Assembly (NCBI RefSeq): GCF_023053635.1
Contig: NC_086178.1
Coordinates: forward strand, 33,717,226-33,781,225
DNA length: 64,000 nucleotides
Direction: 5' to 3'
From: Elgaria multicarinata webbii
Lineage: Eukaryota > Chordata > Lepidosauria > Squamata > Anguidae
Of the stretch, positions 24,715 through 39,100 are shown in pieces. The notes beneath the pieces were generated by a model that did not search any database, was not told where the DNA came from, and saw nothing but the letters and a program-made list of their open reading frames with translations. The position numbers were made by a program, and so were the translations under genes. How positions within the stretch are numbered: position 1 is the first letter of the stretch; each line of letters starts with the position of its first letter.

Positions 24715-27700
24715 CTGAAAAACAGGGACACCAAAAGTAGTATTAAAGGCAATTCGGGCACAAAGGACAGGATAAAGCAGCTAGGTCTGCTCTAATAGGC
24801 TGGGCTAGGAGGTAGATGATCACTTCCCCCACATGGAAAGGGCCCTGGTAAAATGGTAGAACATTTTCAGTCCATTCAGAAGGTCCAGCTGTGTTTTCCT
24901 ACTGCTTCTTTTGTCTTTTTCCTTAGCACAAAAAAAGTTGTAATTCTCCATGCAGTGTATTTCCTGTGCACAATACAAGATGTCATTGTCCTGCAGCAGC
25001 TGTCCCATGTCTTCCCCCTATTTTCCCTGTGATATTTATGTTCACGGAAAATGTACTATTTGCAGCTATACAATGGATATTCTACTACCTGAACATGTAT
25101 TGCTGACATTGCATTACAGCTAGGGACGCTGGAGAAATTTGAGATGGACTAAAATGAGTTTGGCTTTCTAGGAATCCCATCTGTGGAATCCACTATGAAC
25201 TGGCCTCCCCAGGCTGCATGGAGTCCATGGACCTCCAGGTTTTTTTTAACTTTCTCAAAATTGATACAAATTAATTCACAGGAAATTATTTAAGTTTCTG
25301 CTGAGGCATATGACATGCAGGAAAATATACACAGGGAAAAGTTGAATGGAATGGGGGACAATATGCTAAATGTTACATACTAACATAAATTATGTAAATT
25401 GTTGCAAATTTGCTTATGGGATTATTTGCATATTTTTCTGCATAACAGAGAAAAAATCGAATCCTTCTGTGAACGGATGCTGAAATAAACAACATTGCAT
25501 AATCCACAAAACACAGATGTAACAGAGTTTACACAATTTGTACATCCTTAGGTATGGCACACTTTGTGTAGGTTGGTGTTGGGTGGTGCAGTATTGATGT
25601 CATCTAGTGACAACGATTTGGGGGGAGTATCATCCTCCCGGGCTTTCCTTGACCTCTGACCCCTTCTCCAGCATTTCACTAGTACAGCATGGCGATATAT
25701 TGGTGTTTCACTTGCTGCTCCGAATGTTGCAGCCTGTTTCCACTCAATCCCCTCTCCCAGTGTATACTTAAATGAGAAAAGTGTTACTGCTTGCTTTTAG
25801 AAGGGCAACACTGAGTTGTGCACTTTGTGTGTGTGTGTGTGTGTGGGGAGAGCAGATTTCTGGAGTTGTGAACATATTGTTTATAGAAGTTGCTGAGCTG
25901 AGGATCAGAGGCAGTGGGAGTGAAGGGGGAAGCAAGGAAGTTGAAATGGAGAAGTTCATGCAAAGAATGGGGAGAGTTATGCCAGAGGGGCTGGACAGTG
26001 GTACAATGCTGCCAACATCCGATAACATCCCACCAGGCTCTACCCACCAGCAGGTAACATTATACAGTAAAAGAAAAACTGGCTGTGTAAAGAACTGATT
26101 TAAATCCTGCCAATAATCTGGAAGCAGAGGGCTGGGTAAATTGCAGAATAAAAAGCCTGGTGTGGTGAAAGCCAAAAGTTTGAAGAAAGCCAAAATTTTG
26201 CTCTGAATAGTACTTACAAATTGTATAGGCAATTTGCCCATATTCATACTGTGTATTATAGAGACTAGATAAGGCATCCACTGCACCCTTCGCCACTTCG
26301 TTCTGTGTTTAAAAGAAATATATATTTGGATTAATACTCCTCCTTTCCTTTCTCAATGAACTGAACTCCATGTGAATTCAATCTCTGTCAAATGTTTTAA
26401 GGAAGGGATCTTAAAATATAGAAAGCTGCCTTATACCAGATTAGACCAGATAGAGTAGACCAAATTAAATGATGGAACAAGTTAGACTAACATTGGATAC
26501 AACTATATTCGTTCATCTAGCCCAGGCTAAGGTCATTTTCATCACTTTCTATCTGATCTTTTCTTATTGACTGTGTTCGCACAATACATTAACCCATCCT
26601 CTGTGGTTGAGTGTGGATTGTTCGTTGAACTGTGGGTTGTTTGTTGAACTGTTTGTTGAACTGTGGGTTATTTGTTGAACCGTGGGTTAGCATGTTGTCT
26701 GAACCCAGGACAGTTTTCACAGGGTGGCTTGTTAATCATGCTGTGTGGCTTATTTTTCTTGAACAAGACACCTTGAGAACTGATGGTTTGTTGTTCAGGG
26801 CGGCTAACAAAACACCCTGCATGGTTAACAAGCCACCCTTCAGGAAATGTCTTGGGTTCAGACTACACGCTACCCTGAGGTTCAAAAGCGATTCATTTTT
26901 CAACAACAACCTACACTCAACCACTGGTATTTATATATCAAGGTATATATCCTCGCTTCATAACACCTATCGCAGGGTAGTTCTTCAATATCATCTGTGG
27001 AGGCCTTTCTCCATATCCCTCTCCCACTAGAGGTGCAAATGTTGCCTGTAAGAGAGGGAACTTTGTCAGAAGTGGCACTCCATTATGGAATGCCCTCCCC
27101 AAGGTAATTCACCTGGGACCAACATTTCTATTATTTAAGTGCCTGGCAAAAACATTTCAATGTACCCAGATTTTAAAACAGATTTCAGTAATTTAATGTT
27201 TTAGTCTGCTTCAGAGCTTTATCTGCTTTGTTTTCTTGTTTTGTGCTGTTGGTAGTTGTTTTATGCTCTACACTGCTGTGAAAACTGGTATGATGAAGAG
27301 AGGTATAAAAATGCTAATTTGCTCAGTTATTTTGTAATGAGTATGGTGACAACTGATATGTTTTTGCCTTGGTGAAAGAAGCTTTATCTTGGGTGTCCCA
27401 GATACGGAGAACTAAACCTTAAGATAGGACTCATAGCATTTCCAATACTTGCTTCCAGCTGTAGCGATAGCAGTAGAGCCTTTACACTCTGAACAATTTA
27501 GCCCGTCTATTTTGTCATCCATTGATGGCCATTACAAGCTGGTGCTGTTTCCAATGACTTTGGATGGGGCCCAGTTATTATGCTGCTACCCTGTTCTATT
27601 ATTAGTTATATTAATCATACTATCATGTAAGCTGACTGACGCACTTTGACTGGGGTTTGCTACTTTCACAAGGAGGTTGTGTTTCAACCCAGTGAGAGAG

Positions 27701-28806
27701 AACAGATGGCTTTTGCTATGCGTTTTTGAAGCTTATTTGCATTTGATTGCTTCCCTTTTTACGGGCTCTGGCCAATAGGACATTTCCGTTCTTATAGGCA
27801 AACAATTGTGTCCCCACCACCCCCTACCCCCAAATTGTACCTTCTGTTTTCTGCTACATATGAACTCTTTGGGCCAATCCAAAATCATCACATGTTGTGG
27901 ACTAGAAATGTACAATATGGTTATTCCTGTCATTCTGTTCTGTTCTGTTTGAGAATGTGAGCTTCTGATCGTCACTGGGGTATCTCAGTGCCTCGGGCTA
28001 TATAATGAAGTTGTTTCTTAGTCTGGGCTTTCCATACTTTCATAGTCTCTCACTAGACAATGCCAATGGAAAATGATACTTGTTGGCATCTGGTTGCATT
28101 GGATATGAGAACTATTCAAAATTGTTTCTATAAAGAAAAGCATCCCATTTTGAATGTGAGAAGCGAGGTGATTAAAGTACAGCCTGTTTTAAAAGCTTCT
28201 ATGCACTTTGTGTTAGAATGCACTTTGATGGGAAGCTGGAGAAATGGCTTTTACAATACTTTTTTTCCCCCAGGGGTCTTCCAGAGGTCGGTATCATTAG
28301 GCACTCACCAGGGCCCATGCCCCAGTATGGGGCCTATTGCGAATCCATGAACCTCCTCCTGGCCCCCCTCCTCCTCCTTCTCCTCCTTGTTCTTCCTGCT
28401 CACCTGCCCTCTCACAGTGAGAAAGCAATGAGTGGAGTGAGGAAATGGAGCAGTATCTTCCACATGCCAGTGGGAAGAGCGGCAAAAGGGAAGAAGTAGG
28501 CTCAGGCCTTGTGTGAACACCTTGCCCAAGGGCCCCTCAAAAAAGGGAAATTGGCATTGGTTGCTTCCAAACCAAATTCTACGTAGGCAAGCCATGGCCA
28601 GCATGTGTAACGGTCAGGGATTATGGGAGTTACAGTCCAACAACATCTGGAGCGCACTACCCCAGCTCTACATTTTATTTTGGTGTTGGCCATCGAAATA
28701 AAACCAAAGGATGGAGCTAGGAGATATTGGGACCTTTCACATTCCAGGTGTTGTGTTTTAAAGTCCAGTAGGTTTGTAGGAAAACAATGTAATTGCAGCT
28801 TATTAA

Positions 28807-28858
<52 letters not shown>

Positions 28859-31466
28859 GCACAAACTTAGGTTCCTGTATCTCCCTCTGTATGTATAAGA
28901 CACAAGAGGGCAGCATTGTTTTATCAACATTTCCATTAAAACATCTACAAAATTAGGAAAGCTGGTTTTCCTATGCAGGGTTCTTCCCTGTATGTTATTA
29001 TTATTATTATTTATTTATATAGCACCATCAATGTACATGGTGCTGTATGGTGCTAGCAGGTGTCAAGCTAGCTCTAGGAAAGAAAGGAAGTACTAGGAAA
29101 CACTAGGACATTTGGAAGAGGGAAAAACACCCCCTCTCTGACATTAGCACATATTCCTTTTCCTATGTTCTCATTTTACAATGATGCCTGTACCCTTGTA
29201 AAATCTGCAGTAGCCTGGGTCAAGCTGACCTCTGTCGCAGTTGAACATGACAGGGGCTGTAACTAAATCCCAAACTGGATTTATGCTAAAAGCAGACTCA
29301 GATATTTGCATCCAACCTCTCATAGTGGAGAGGCCATAGCTCAGTGGGATAGAGCACATGCTTTGCACGCAGAAGGTCCCCAGTTCAATCCCAGCTTCTC
29401 CAGGTAGGGCTAGGAAAGAATCCTGCCCGGAACCCTGGAGACCCGCTGCCAGTCCATGCCGATTTATTTATTTATTTATTTATTTATTACATTTTTATAC
29501 CGCCCAATAGCCGAAGCTCTCTGGGCGGTTCACAATACTGGGCTAGATGGACCAATGGTTTGACTCAGCATAAGGCAGCTTCCTCTGTTCCTCTGTTGCT
29601 TCCTAACACCCCTCTGTCACACCCTAGGCTTGCTGTATTGCGCTGCTTCCACTTGTCAATGCCCCGCCATCTTTGTTTTCATGTCACGGATTTCTGGGCG
29701 ATAGAATCATGACATCAATGTTTAGCTTCCACGGGTTTTCTAAGGATATTATTCCTGGTTTTATTTTTGTTTTACATTTAGCTCATCAATGCCCTGCAAA
29801 TAACACAAGAAAGATATATGGCTTCTTTGCTGTTGTTGTTTTTAAAGATAATCTTCCAATATTCCACTGTTGGTTGGCAAAAGGGCCTTTAATCCAACAG
29901 AAGTTCCAGGAAGTGGAAGTGGGCATAGGAGTGCGTAGCACATTTCATTAGGTGGTTCGGCCAGGGATATTTTTTTTAAAAGGTAAACATTGATTGAATA
30001 TACAGTAATAAAGGACATTTTTTTCATTCATCAAACAAACAAAATAAACAAAAACTGAAGTAAACTGTATCTTTTTAATTAACAAATAATCTGTACTGCA
30101 CTGTTGTAATTATTTGATTGGGACTGAAGTAGAGGAGCACTAATTTTACTGTACTTATTGTCTTTAAATATGGTTAAACATCCCACAGTTACCTTGCTAT
30201 TCTATTTCTACAATTCATTGTCTCCTGTCTTTTCTTCACCCTCTCTTCGTTTTCAGGCTGAATCCTATGCACATTTACCTCAGAGTAAGTTCTATTGATC
30301 TCAGTGGGGCTTACTTCTGAGTAGACGTACATAGGATTGTGCTGCAGCTCTGTTTTAAAGTGACACAAGATACACACGTACCATTTTTACCAAAAGAATG
30401 GCTTGAAAAAAGGGAGTTGGACACCCTAAAATAAGCAAGGGCAGATAGGAATTGTTTTAGCAAGCATCCTGAAAAATGTGCTGCTGAATGAACCCTCCTT
30501 AGCCAGGAGGTCCTGGGGGACATTGCAGTTTCCCCCCTTTCTTTTCTCTTGCTGGAGGCCAGATTGTGGTGGGCGGTGGGGCAGCGATGAGGAGAGAAGG
30601 CACATAAACATACAGCTTCTCTCTCTCTCTTTCTCCCAAACATTACAGTAACTGCAGGGCTGATGATGACAGGAGGGCAGCAGCTCCGAAGGGGGGAGGG
30701 CCCCAATCCGCAGCTCCGGGCAATCTTACTACTTACAGAAACAGCCCCGCTCCTCACCCAGTGGGCCAGCCAGCCTGCCTGGGCGCTTTGCTGCCCGCCT
30801 CCCCTCCTCAGCTCCACCATGTGCTGCTTCCTGGCCCCAGCATGGCTGCTGCTCCCACCTTGTTCAGCAACTGTGGCAAGAGGTCAGGCAGAGCAGCTGG
30901 GAGCAGCTGAGTGAGTGAGTGAAAGAGCGAGCGAGCGAGCAAGCAAGCTGGGGGGAGGCATCAGCTGCACCTGTGAAAAAAGCCTTCTGGAGGAGGAGCA
31001 GGGTGGGGAGCAGCTAAATTTGTCGCTCTTTCCTACAGCTAGCACTGGCCCTGCTACTGCAGCATAGTGGCAGCAGCGGCTTAGGGTGTTCAACTGAATC
31101 CTTTGAACCTGTTGTCTGCACGCCAATGGAAGTGGGGAGGGGATTTTCATGGGTGCCCCTTCTCCTTGTGACCTGCTACGTTGCTTCCCAGCCTGTTCTA
31201 GAGGGTGCCCCAAACTTCTGGAACAGATTTTCAAGGGTACATGGTCATGGGCCTATGACTCTCTACTGGATCATAGGCTTGTCCACTAATGGAAGGGATT
31301 CATTTGACCCAACCTAATATTTCTTATTACAGACTTGAGGTGGACAGCTTCCATGGGTTGGTAGGGCACATTGCTCCCTGGACCTTAGCAGGGCCACACC
31401 CATGCCCCTACTTGGCCTGATGCTGCTGCACCACCAAAATTTGCTGGTGTGGCAGCATGTGTATGT

Positions 31467-31499
<33 letters not shown>

Positions 31500-32720
31500 G
31501 AGAGGCCTCTTTAAAAAGAAAATTAGTTGTTTGCTGCCAAATTTTGGTGGAGGGGGAGCAGCAGCTGCAAAAGGGGCTATTGTGTTTTAAAGTATCCCCT
31601 TTTCTGCTGCTGCCACCACTTCAGCACTGAATTTCTGCAAACAATATCCAGTCACATGGTAGCAGTGGGACAAGCGGGGCCTCAAAATGGTCAGGGATGC
31701 TGCAGCTGGCCTACAGGCCATGTGTTACCCACCCCTGTTATATACCCATGAACACAGATGACTTGTTCTACATACCAGTTTATCATGATTTGGTACTTTT
31801 CTGTACGTATAGCCATAAGGATACAGCAACATCTCAGAGTAAGAGTGGAAGCTTATGTATCCTTTGATGGAGGCAAGGTGGTCACGAATGAAGTTTGTAA
31901 CTGCTTTTGTTTCTGGCTCAGACTCCGCAGAGGGACCGCAGTATATTTCTTCGCAAGGGTCGTGTGTGTACTCTTCGATTTCAGCTGCAAGAAAGATGCA
32001 TAGATATGTGCAGCACATTTCATTAGGGTGTGCACCCAGGGAATTTTTTTTTTTAAAAAAGGTGAACATTTATTGAATACCCAGTCATAAAGGACATTAT
32101 TTTATTCATTTATTTATTAAACACTGTAGACATGGATGCCCTGAAGGATGCAGGTGGTGGTGGGGAATGAGGAGACGCTCCCCAAGCCCAACATTCATGG
32201 GGCTTTGTAATGACACTGGCCAGAGGAGGGGCTTATGAGGCAATATTAACCTCCAGGGCCCTCCACCTGGCTTCTTTGAGGCGTGGGTCCCAGCAGAGAA
32301 GCTCCCAGTAAAGCGATTACTTTTCACTCCTGCTAGTGGGCGCAATGGTACTCTCTGAGGCAGTGGTTTTTTTCATGTGGCAGCAAAGCAGCCAGAAGGC
32401 AGCTGGAGGACCATTCCAACTGCGTCTGGATCCCCCTCTGGATCCCTACTCAATGTCCCCCTCAATTTGGAGCTTATTGCTTGAGACGTTAGGGTGTGCC
32501 TAGGGACACCCAGCACACCCCTTGCACACACCTATGGTTAAATGTTTCTGGAAATGAGGTTGTATTTCTTATCAACTCTGTGATGTGACATAGGATGGGC
32601 TGAGGAATCATAGAATCATAGACTAGCAGAGTTGGAAGGGGCCTACAAGGCCATCGAGTCCACTGTTGAAGAGGTTTAACAGTCCTGCTACGGACTATAC
32701 CTTGGTTTCTTCTTCTTCTT

Positions 32721-32756
<36 letters not shown>

Positions 32757-34552
32757 AAATTATACTTACTGCCCCAAGAGGCATTGAAATTCCTGTTCAG
32801 GTCAGTACCAATGCAATCACTGTTGGTGTTCTTGGCACGATTCTTTCTCCACATGCGATCCTGCAGGGCAAAATGACTATTATCTGTTTTTGACATATTG
32901 ATGGTTCATATTAATCCTGAAATGTTTAAAAGAAAAGAATCTTTATTCACATGCTTGCAAACTACAGGTAATGTAAAGATTGCCCTACATACCATGGTTT
33001 GCTTCCACATGCCTTGTCCTAGGGCCAACTTGCCTTTGCCTATTGGACATAACATGTTTGTGACAAGTATGCACCTAGGCCTTATAACCTTTAATTCTTA
33101 TCCCCTGATTTTGTCATGTAACAATTGTGGATCACTGGACCTGTATGCATCGTGTATGTGTATGTTACCCAAAATATAGTGGTGAGGTTGTCCAGTACAG
33201 GTACAATCCCATTGCCCCAGTACTGACATTGGAATAGTCCAAAGTTGTGTTGAAATTTGCATACAGCTAATGAGCACCTTTATAGACAACCTGGATGATT
33301 GTGGGATGAAATGTCATGCCAACACTATTTCTTCAGACTTTGCAGATGAAGGAAACTACAGTCTGCAAAAGGTCTTGTCACAATAAACTAATTTGTCTTG
33401 CGTCAAGTATTGTATTGAACCAGGTCTTTGATCCATGCAAGTAGTTAACTCCATGCAAGCAGTCAATGAGTGAACCTCTAACTTACAGATTTCAGCCATG
33501 GCAGCTGCCTTAATGAGTCCAAGGAATCCTTGCCTTGAGGGACCATGTTGTGGTCTCCTAACCACTGCAACTGGAGAGCCAATGTCGTGCAGAGGTTAGA
33601 ATGTTGGACTGGGACTTGGGAGACCCAGTTTTTAGTCCCCATTCAACCATGAAGCTCACTGAATGACTTGGAGCCAGTCACTGACTCTCAGCCTAACATA
33701 CCTCACAGAGTTGTTGTGAGGATAAAATGGAGGGGAAGCGGATCATGTCATCCACTTTGGGCTCCTTGAAGGAAAGGTGGGATATACATGCAAGAAATAA
33801 ATGAAAATAAATAAAAAAATAAAAAATAAATAAAAAAATACCACTTTCTTGCCATCTCTAAGCCTTTTTCTCCCTAACTTCCTGCACCACAATCATTGTA
33901 GCACAACCTAAAGGAAAGGGAGCATAGACTTGAGATAGAGGGAGGGCAAATGGTACAGATATTGGGGAAATAGGAATGCATCCATACCATTGGAGGGTGT
34001 GGACAGGAGTTGTGTCTGAAGTCACTCAAGACCCTACATCAAAATAGGAGTGTTGGACAAATATGGACACTTGTCCAGTGACTGTTTCAATATATTATCT
34101 CAAAACTATTTAGCCAGCATTAATGTTGGAGACATGCACACTCATTTTTGTATTCTCCTGTGAATCCTATTTTCAACCTTCAATAAAGATTATGTTCTAC
34201 TCCCACCCCCCAAATTCTCCTCCGAGACTTTCTGGAGTCACCTTAATTCTTTATAGAAAAACTAGCTTTAACTAAAGAGGAAAGAAATGTGGACTGTACT
34301 TTAGTCCATGTCCAGACATAGCCATCAACGTTGAACACAGGAAGGACATAGAAGTTCATATTGTCCAATAGCTTTGTCATGACATCGTCATTTCCATATG
34401 TTCTGACAGCCTGTAAGAGACAAATATATTGTATGCAGTTTAGTTCTCAACTGGATGAGAAGTTTGGAAGTGTTACAAAACATAGACAATTTTAATACTA
34501 TCCTTTACTCAAAGATCTCAGGATGGTTTATAATAATTTAAAAACTAAAATC

Positions 34553-34606
<54 letters not shown>

Positions 34607-36130
34607 GTTTTAAAAAGCTGAAGAAACTTTTACAATACTTTAAGTACACACAGCTAAAAGGCCTTTTCCTGGCACCTAAATGATAACAAAATTGGCACCA
34701 GGAAAACGTCTTTTGGGAGTGAGATCCACAGATGTGGTGCCACAGCCAAGAGTATCTTATCTCTGGTCACCATCTGCCTCACCTCATATAGACCTCAGGA
34801 GATTATTTTAGGATTGGGGCTGGTTCCTAGGAGAGAAGGCATTCCTCAGATCTTTTCTACATGAGGCTGTTAATCACTGTACCTACTTTCAATTTCATCA
34901 TAGAATTGAGATCTGAGCTCCACACAAAGAGCTCTTCCTTTCCGGTTTTTCTGCTACATAAACTCTAGGTGGAGCTGTGCTATAGCAGAATAGCACAAAT
35001 AGACCACTAGAAACAGTGCTTTCAGAAATAATACCCCATTTTCCCCATTTAAACAACAACAACAACACTTGGAAAGGGATCTGAACAAACAGAAGCAAAA
35101 CTGGAGGATCACGACATTGTCTAAAGAACCCATAAACAACCATGAGTAAGGAGTCACAAGTGCACAATAAATGCCCAAAAAATTAAGGGTGCAACCTACA
35201 CCCCTTAAAAACAATGAGATACTTTTGTCTTCAATTTGATTTGTATGAGGGCTTTGAAATAATGAAGAAACCTGGCAGGTCTACTATTCTGTTGGGCAGC
35301 ATTTATAATGTGTCCAATTTAGACCAAGAGGTAGTTGTGTTGTCCTCTAAAACATTTGAGAGATGCCTTTATTCTCAGAAGAGCCAATAAGTACAATGAA
35401 ATTACTAGCAAACAATCTTTTTGGAGGTATTTGGTAGTGGTGGGAAATCTTCATTGTAAAAAAGCTTTGACATTTCTGCATGTCAAAAGCCAATCATCTT
35501 GCTGAAATCTATAGCACTGAACACATGACACAGCATGTACAATAAAAACATGGAAAGTGAGAAAGCAGGATCACATCTGTTGGTGTGTTCTATGTGTTGA
35601 TCTGAACCTCTGCTCACACTTCTGAGCAGTTTCTGAGCAGAAACTGGTGTGAGCAGGCATGGGTGAAATTCATGTGCAATGAAAATCCAGTTTAAACAAC
35701 AACAACAACAACAACAACCCTTCTAGTTTGTTGTGAATGAGCCAGCATGCTAGATCACACAGCTCAATTGACAATTTCCCCTGGGTTGTTTAATGTGACA
35801 TCCAAATCCAGAACTCTGGCTTGTCAGAGGAAAGATATGCCAGAGTTCTGGGTCCGGACATTATGCTAAACATCCCAGGGTTGTTTAGGCACTCCCACTG
35901 GCAATTAGAGCAATTCAGCCACATGAACAACTTGGGTTGTTATTGCATGCAAACTGGGCCATTGTATGTGTACGCATGTGCATGAATGTTTCATCCCCTA
36001 AAAATGCCACTTTCATGCAAAACTATTCAGATGAGTACTTAAGGTGATACATGACTAAGAATATCATGTATCAAACATTTATGTAACACTCAACTGCTCA
36101 GAGAGCTTCGGCTATGGGGCAGTTTAGAAA

Positions 36131-36176
<46 letters not shown>

Positions 36177-39100
36177 TTGGTTGAGTGAGTTGTCATGTTC
36201 GCTGTTCATAACAGCACAAATGAATAAAAATTATGGTTAACTGACCTGTTTTACAAACCATTGGCAGAAGGCTGGTGAGATCCACTCTCGTGCATGAATA
36301 CCACAGTCCATAAAGATGGCCTTCTTTTTGCCACTCTCCATCCCAACCTGTTATCAGGAGGTATTATTTAAAACATTCTCATCATTTTCTCTATGCACAA
36401 TAATGGACTCATCTGCAGGAATAGGGTTCATTTCAGTGGATACCCTCTGAAGATATCATGTGGCCCTCTGGAAGGGCCACATGATATTTCATGGCTCGGA
36501 GGCCTGCGTGGAACAGATAATTCCAGTTACGCTAGTAATGCGTTGCCCCATATCAGGAAACAAATCACTATATAATGGACAAAAGAGGACAAAATATATG
36601 CATAAAAGTTGTTCTTGTTAGTTTATAAATGTATAGATGCAAATTTAGAAAGAATGACTACAATGTAAATAGAAATTCAGCACTTCTCACTATGGTGGGG
36701 ACCAGGTGACTGTGGATGCTCAGTCTGCTGTCCAGGTGCTAATTGTAGACGGGCAACATCAAGACCTCTGATCTCACTTCTTATAGCTCTTTATGTTTAA
36801 ACTGAAATTGGATTGGACAAACAGAGGATGTTTACAAATAAAGGACTCTTCTCTGTAAAGTAAGAATGACAACTTAGGAATAGACAGAGGTTGCCCATGG
36901 ATGTTACGAAACAACTATTTGCTTCTCTTATAGAGAGCAAGCATAAATAACTCCTCTAGCAATTTTCTCTTCTCATTTTTAAGTCTAGACCTTGGCTGTA
37001 GCCACCTCAACTTGATAACATGACTGTTTCTTAAGCTGTCTTCTCATTCTGTCTCATTGATCATTCTAAATGGAGAATTATTAATAGCACTTGAGTTGAA
37101 CCAAGACCCGTACCTTAAGAATGTACATGGGACGCTCCTCATAGGTCTTTCCAATCTGGATCCGGGAGACCAGCTTGGGGTGATTTTTAGCCATTCTGTC
37201 AGTCCATGCAACAATCTAATGGGACAGTGTAAAAATAATACACCAACTTATTCTTGGTTAAAATATTAATGGGATGAAATGTGAGTATTACCTCTATTAC
37301 CTATGTAGCTTAAGAAAAAAACAGGCCCTCAGTATATGGTACCTTTTCCCAGTCATTGTATCTTGTGTAGCTGTACTTCTTGTGGAAATGTCTCCCTCTA
37401 TCAAATTGGTTGTCAATCTCTTCTTGTAGATTATGGAATAAAATTCTATAGCAGGAAAAGAGATGGAGATTTGCATATAGGAAGCGGGTAGGAACTGGCA
37501 AAAGGACTGAGAGCGAAGAGCCAAGAGAAAAGCTGTCTCATGTTTTAAATGGATATTGGTTTTTTTTAATATTCTTTTGGTGGTTTTTAAATTTTGTATA
37601 TCTGTTTTTCATGTTCATTGTTTTTAACTTCTGTAAACCGCCCAGAGAGCTTTGGCTATGGAGCGGTGTATAAATGTAATAAATAATTAAATAAATAAAT
37701 AAATAAATAAATAAAAGAACATCAGCACATTAGATCCTACATACAGCCCTGCTCACCCAAGACTCTTTTCCATCACTCTGGTTTAACCCCTTAGTCCTAA
37801 TCCCAAATACATACACATACATACTTTACATACATACATGTAAATGTATTTTCTCACATGGATTCTCATGTCACCCTCCCTTCTCCTCCCTCTATTGTCC
37901 ACCTATTGAATTGAGATTGTAAACCCACTGGGGCAGAATGCCCAATGATTTCTTTGTCTGGATTTCATCCAGATTTAAATTTTGTACAACCCAATACACA
38001 ACCAATAAGTTGAATCCACAACTTAAAACTGTATATTATATTTGGAAAAGTAGAAGGGTATCATGGATTAAAAAAAAGCATATCAGATACGTATGTTTAT
38101 AAAGAGTACAGAAAATAAAATGAAAAATCTGACCTTAGACAAAAATAAAAGAAAATGTCAAAGCCTTTCATTTAATACAACAGTTAATCAGCACTTTTTC
38201 AAGTATGGCTGGGACTAGCAACCAAATGGAAACTGGATTTCAAATGGATTTACTGCACAAACCTATTCATGTCTACTCAGAAGTAAGCACCATTGACTTC
38301 AATGGAGGTTACTCCCAGATAACTCTGTATAGGATATATAATATGTACATGTAATAAGCCAGTATGAAATAAGTACAGCACTTTATAGAAATGCTTTGGT
38401 TAAAACACGGCCTAATCTACACCAAGCAGGATATAGCACTATATGAAAGCAGTATGAGAGCAGTATGTGATACGTGTCAATGGGCACATACCAACAGTTG
38501 TCAGTGCACTTTAGTACCACTATAAAGCAGTAGTGTGGCTCCTGCCTTTTATATACTGTTTTCATACCACTTTCATAGTGAAATATCCTGCTTGGTGTGG
38601 ATTAGGCCCGGGTGTGATTTCTCTTAACTTAAAATTGTTCTTGATTTACTGGAGAGCTCTCTTATCTTTTAAAGAAGATATCTATATGAGTTTAATTCTG
38701 TTTTGATTACATTTACACCTTTAATTAAGTGGTTGCTACTTTCTCACTAAGCAGATCATTACTATATACATAATCTACAATCCTCACTAAAAAAATACAT
38801 ACTCATATTGTATCTTGTTCTGCTCCAGCATCGTCTGGACAAAGCTTGTTTGATCTGAATTGACTCGGAAATCCACATCTGTTCCAATGACAACTTGATG
38901 AACTGAATGAGGATGCCAGAAGTCAGGCTGTGTGGAAGAACGTGGTGAGTTTGTCATTAAGAATTAGTCTATTTAAGGTACTAGATTGGGGAAGAGATTC
39001 TGTAGCCACTGGAGGGAAAAAACCCTCTTTCCATTCTTTCAGATGTATTATAAAGCCTGACATGGCTTGGGACTGCAATACCTGATGGAGCACCTTTTCC

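Noticed and set aside
28502-28936. 144-codon minus-strand frame
   Set aside because: Contains a poly-Tyr run that is just the translated AAT microsatellite.
29331-29400. tRNA gene from A/B-box sequence
   Set aside because: The tRNA-like head is attached to a SINE body and tail, lacks a foldable anticodon arm by eye and is interrupted downstream; it is a SINE.
30311-30820. 169-codon minus-strand frame in gene B intron 9
   Set aside because: GC-rich low-complexity region, no domain, inside an intron with good flanking exons.
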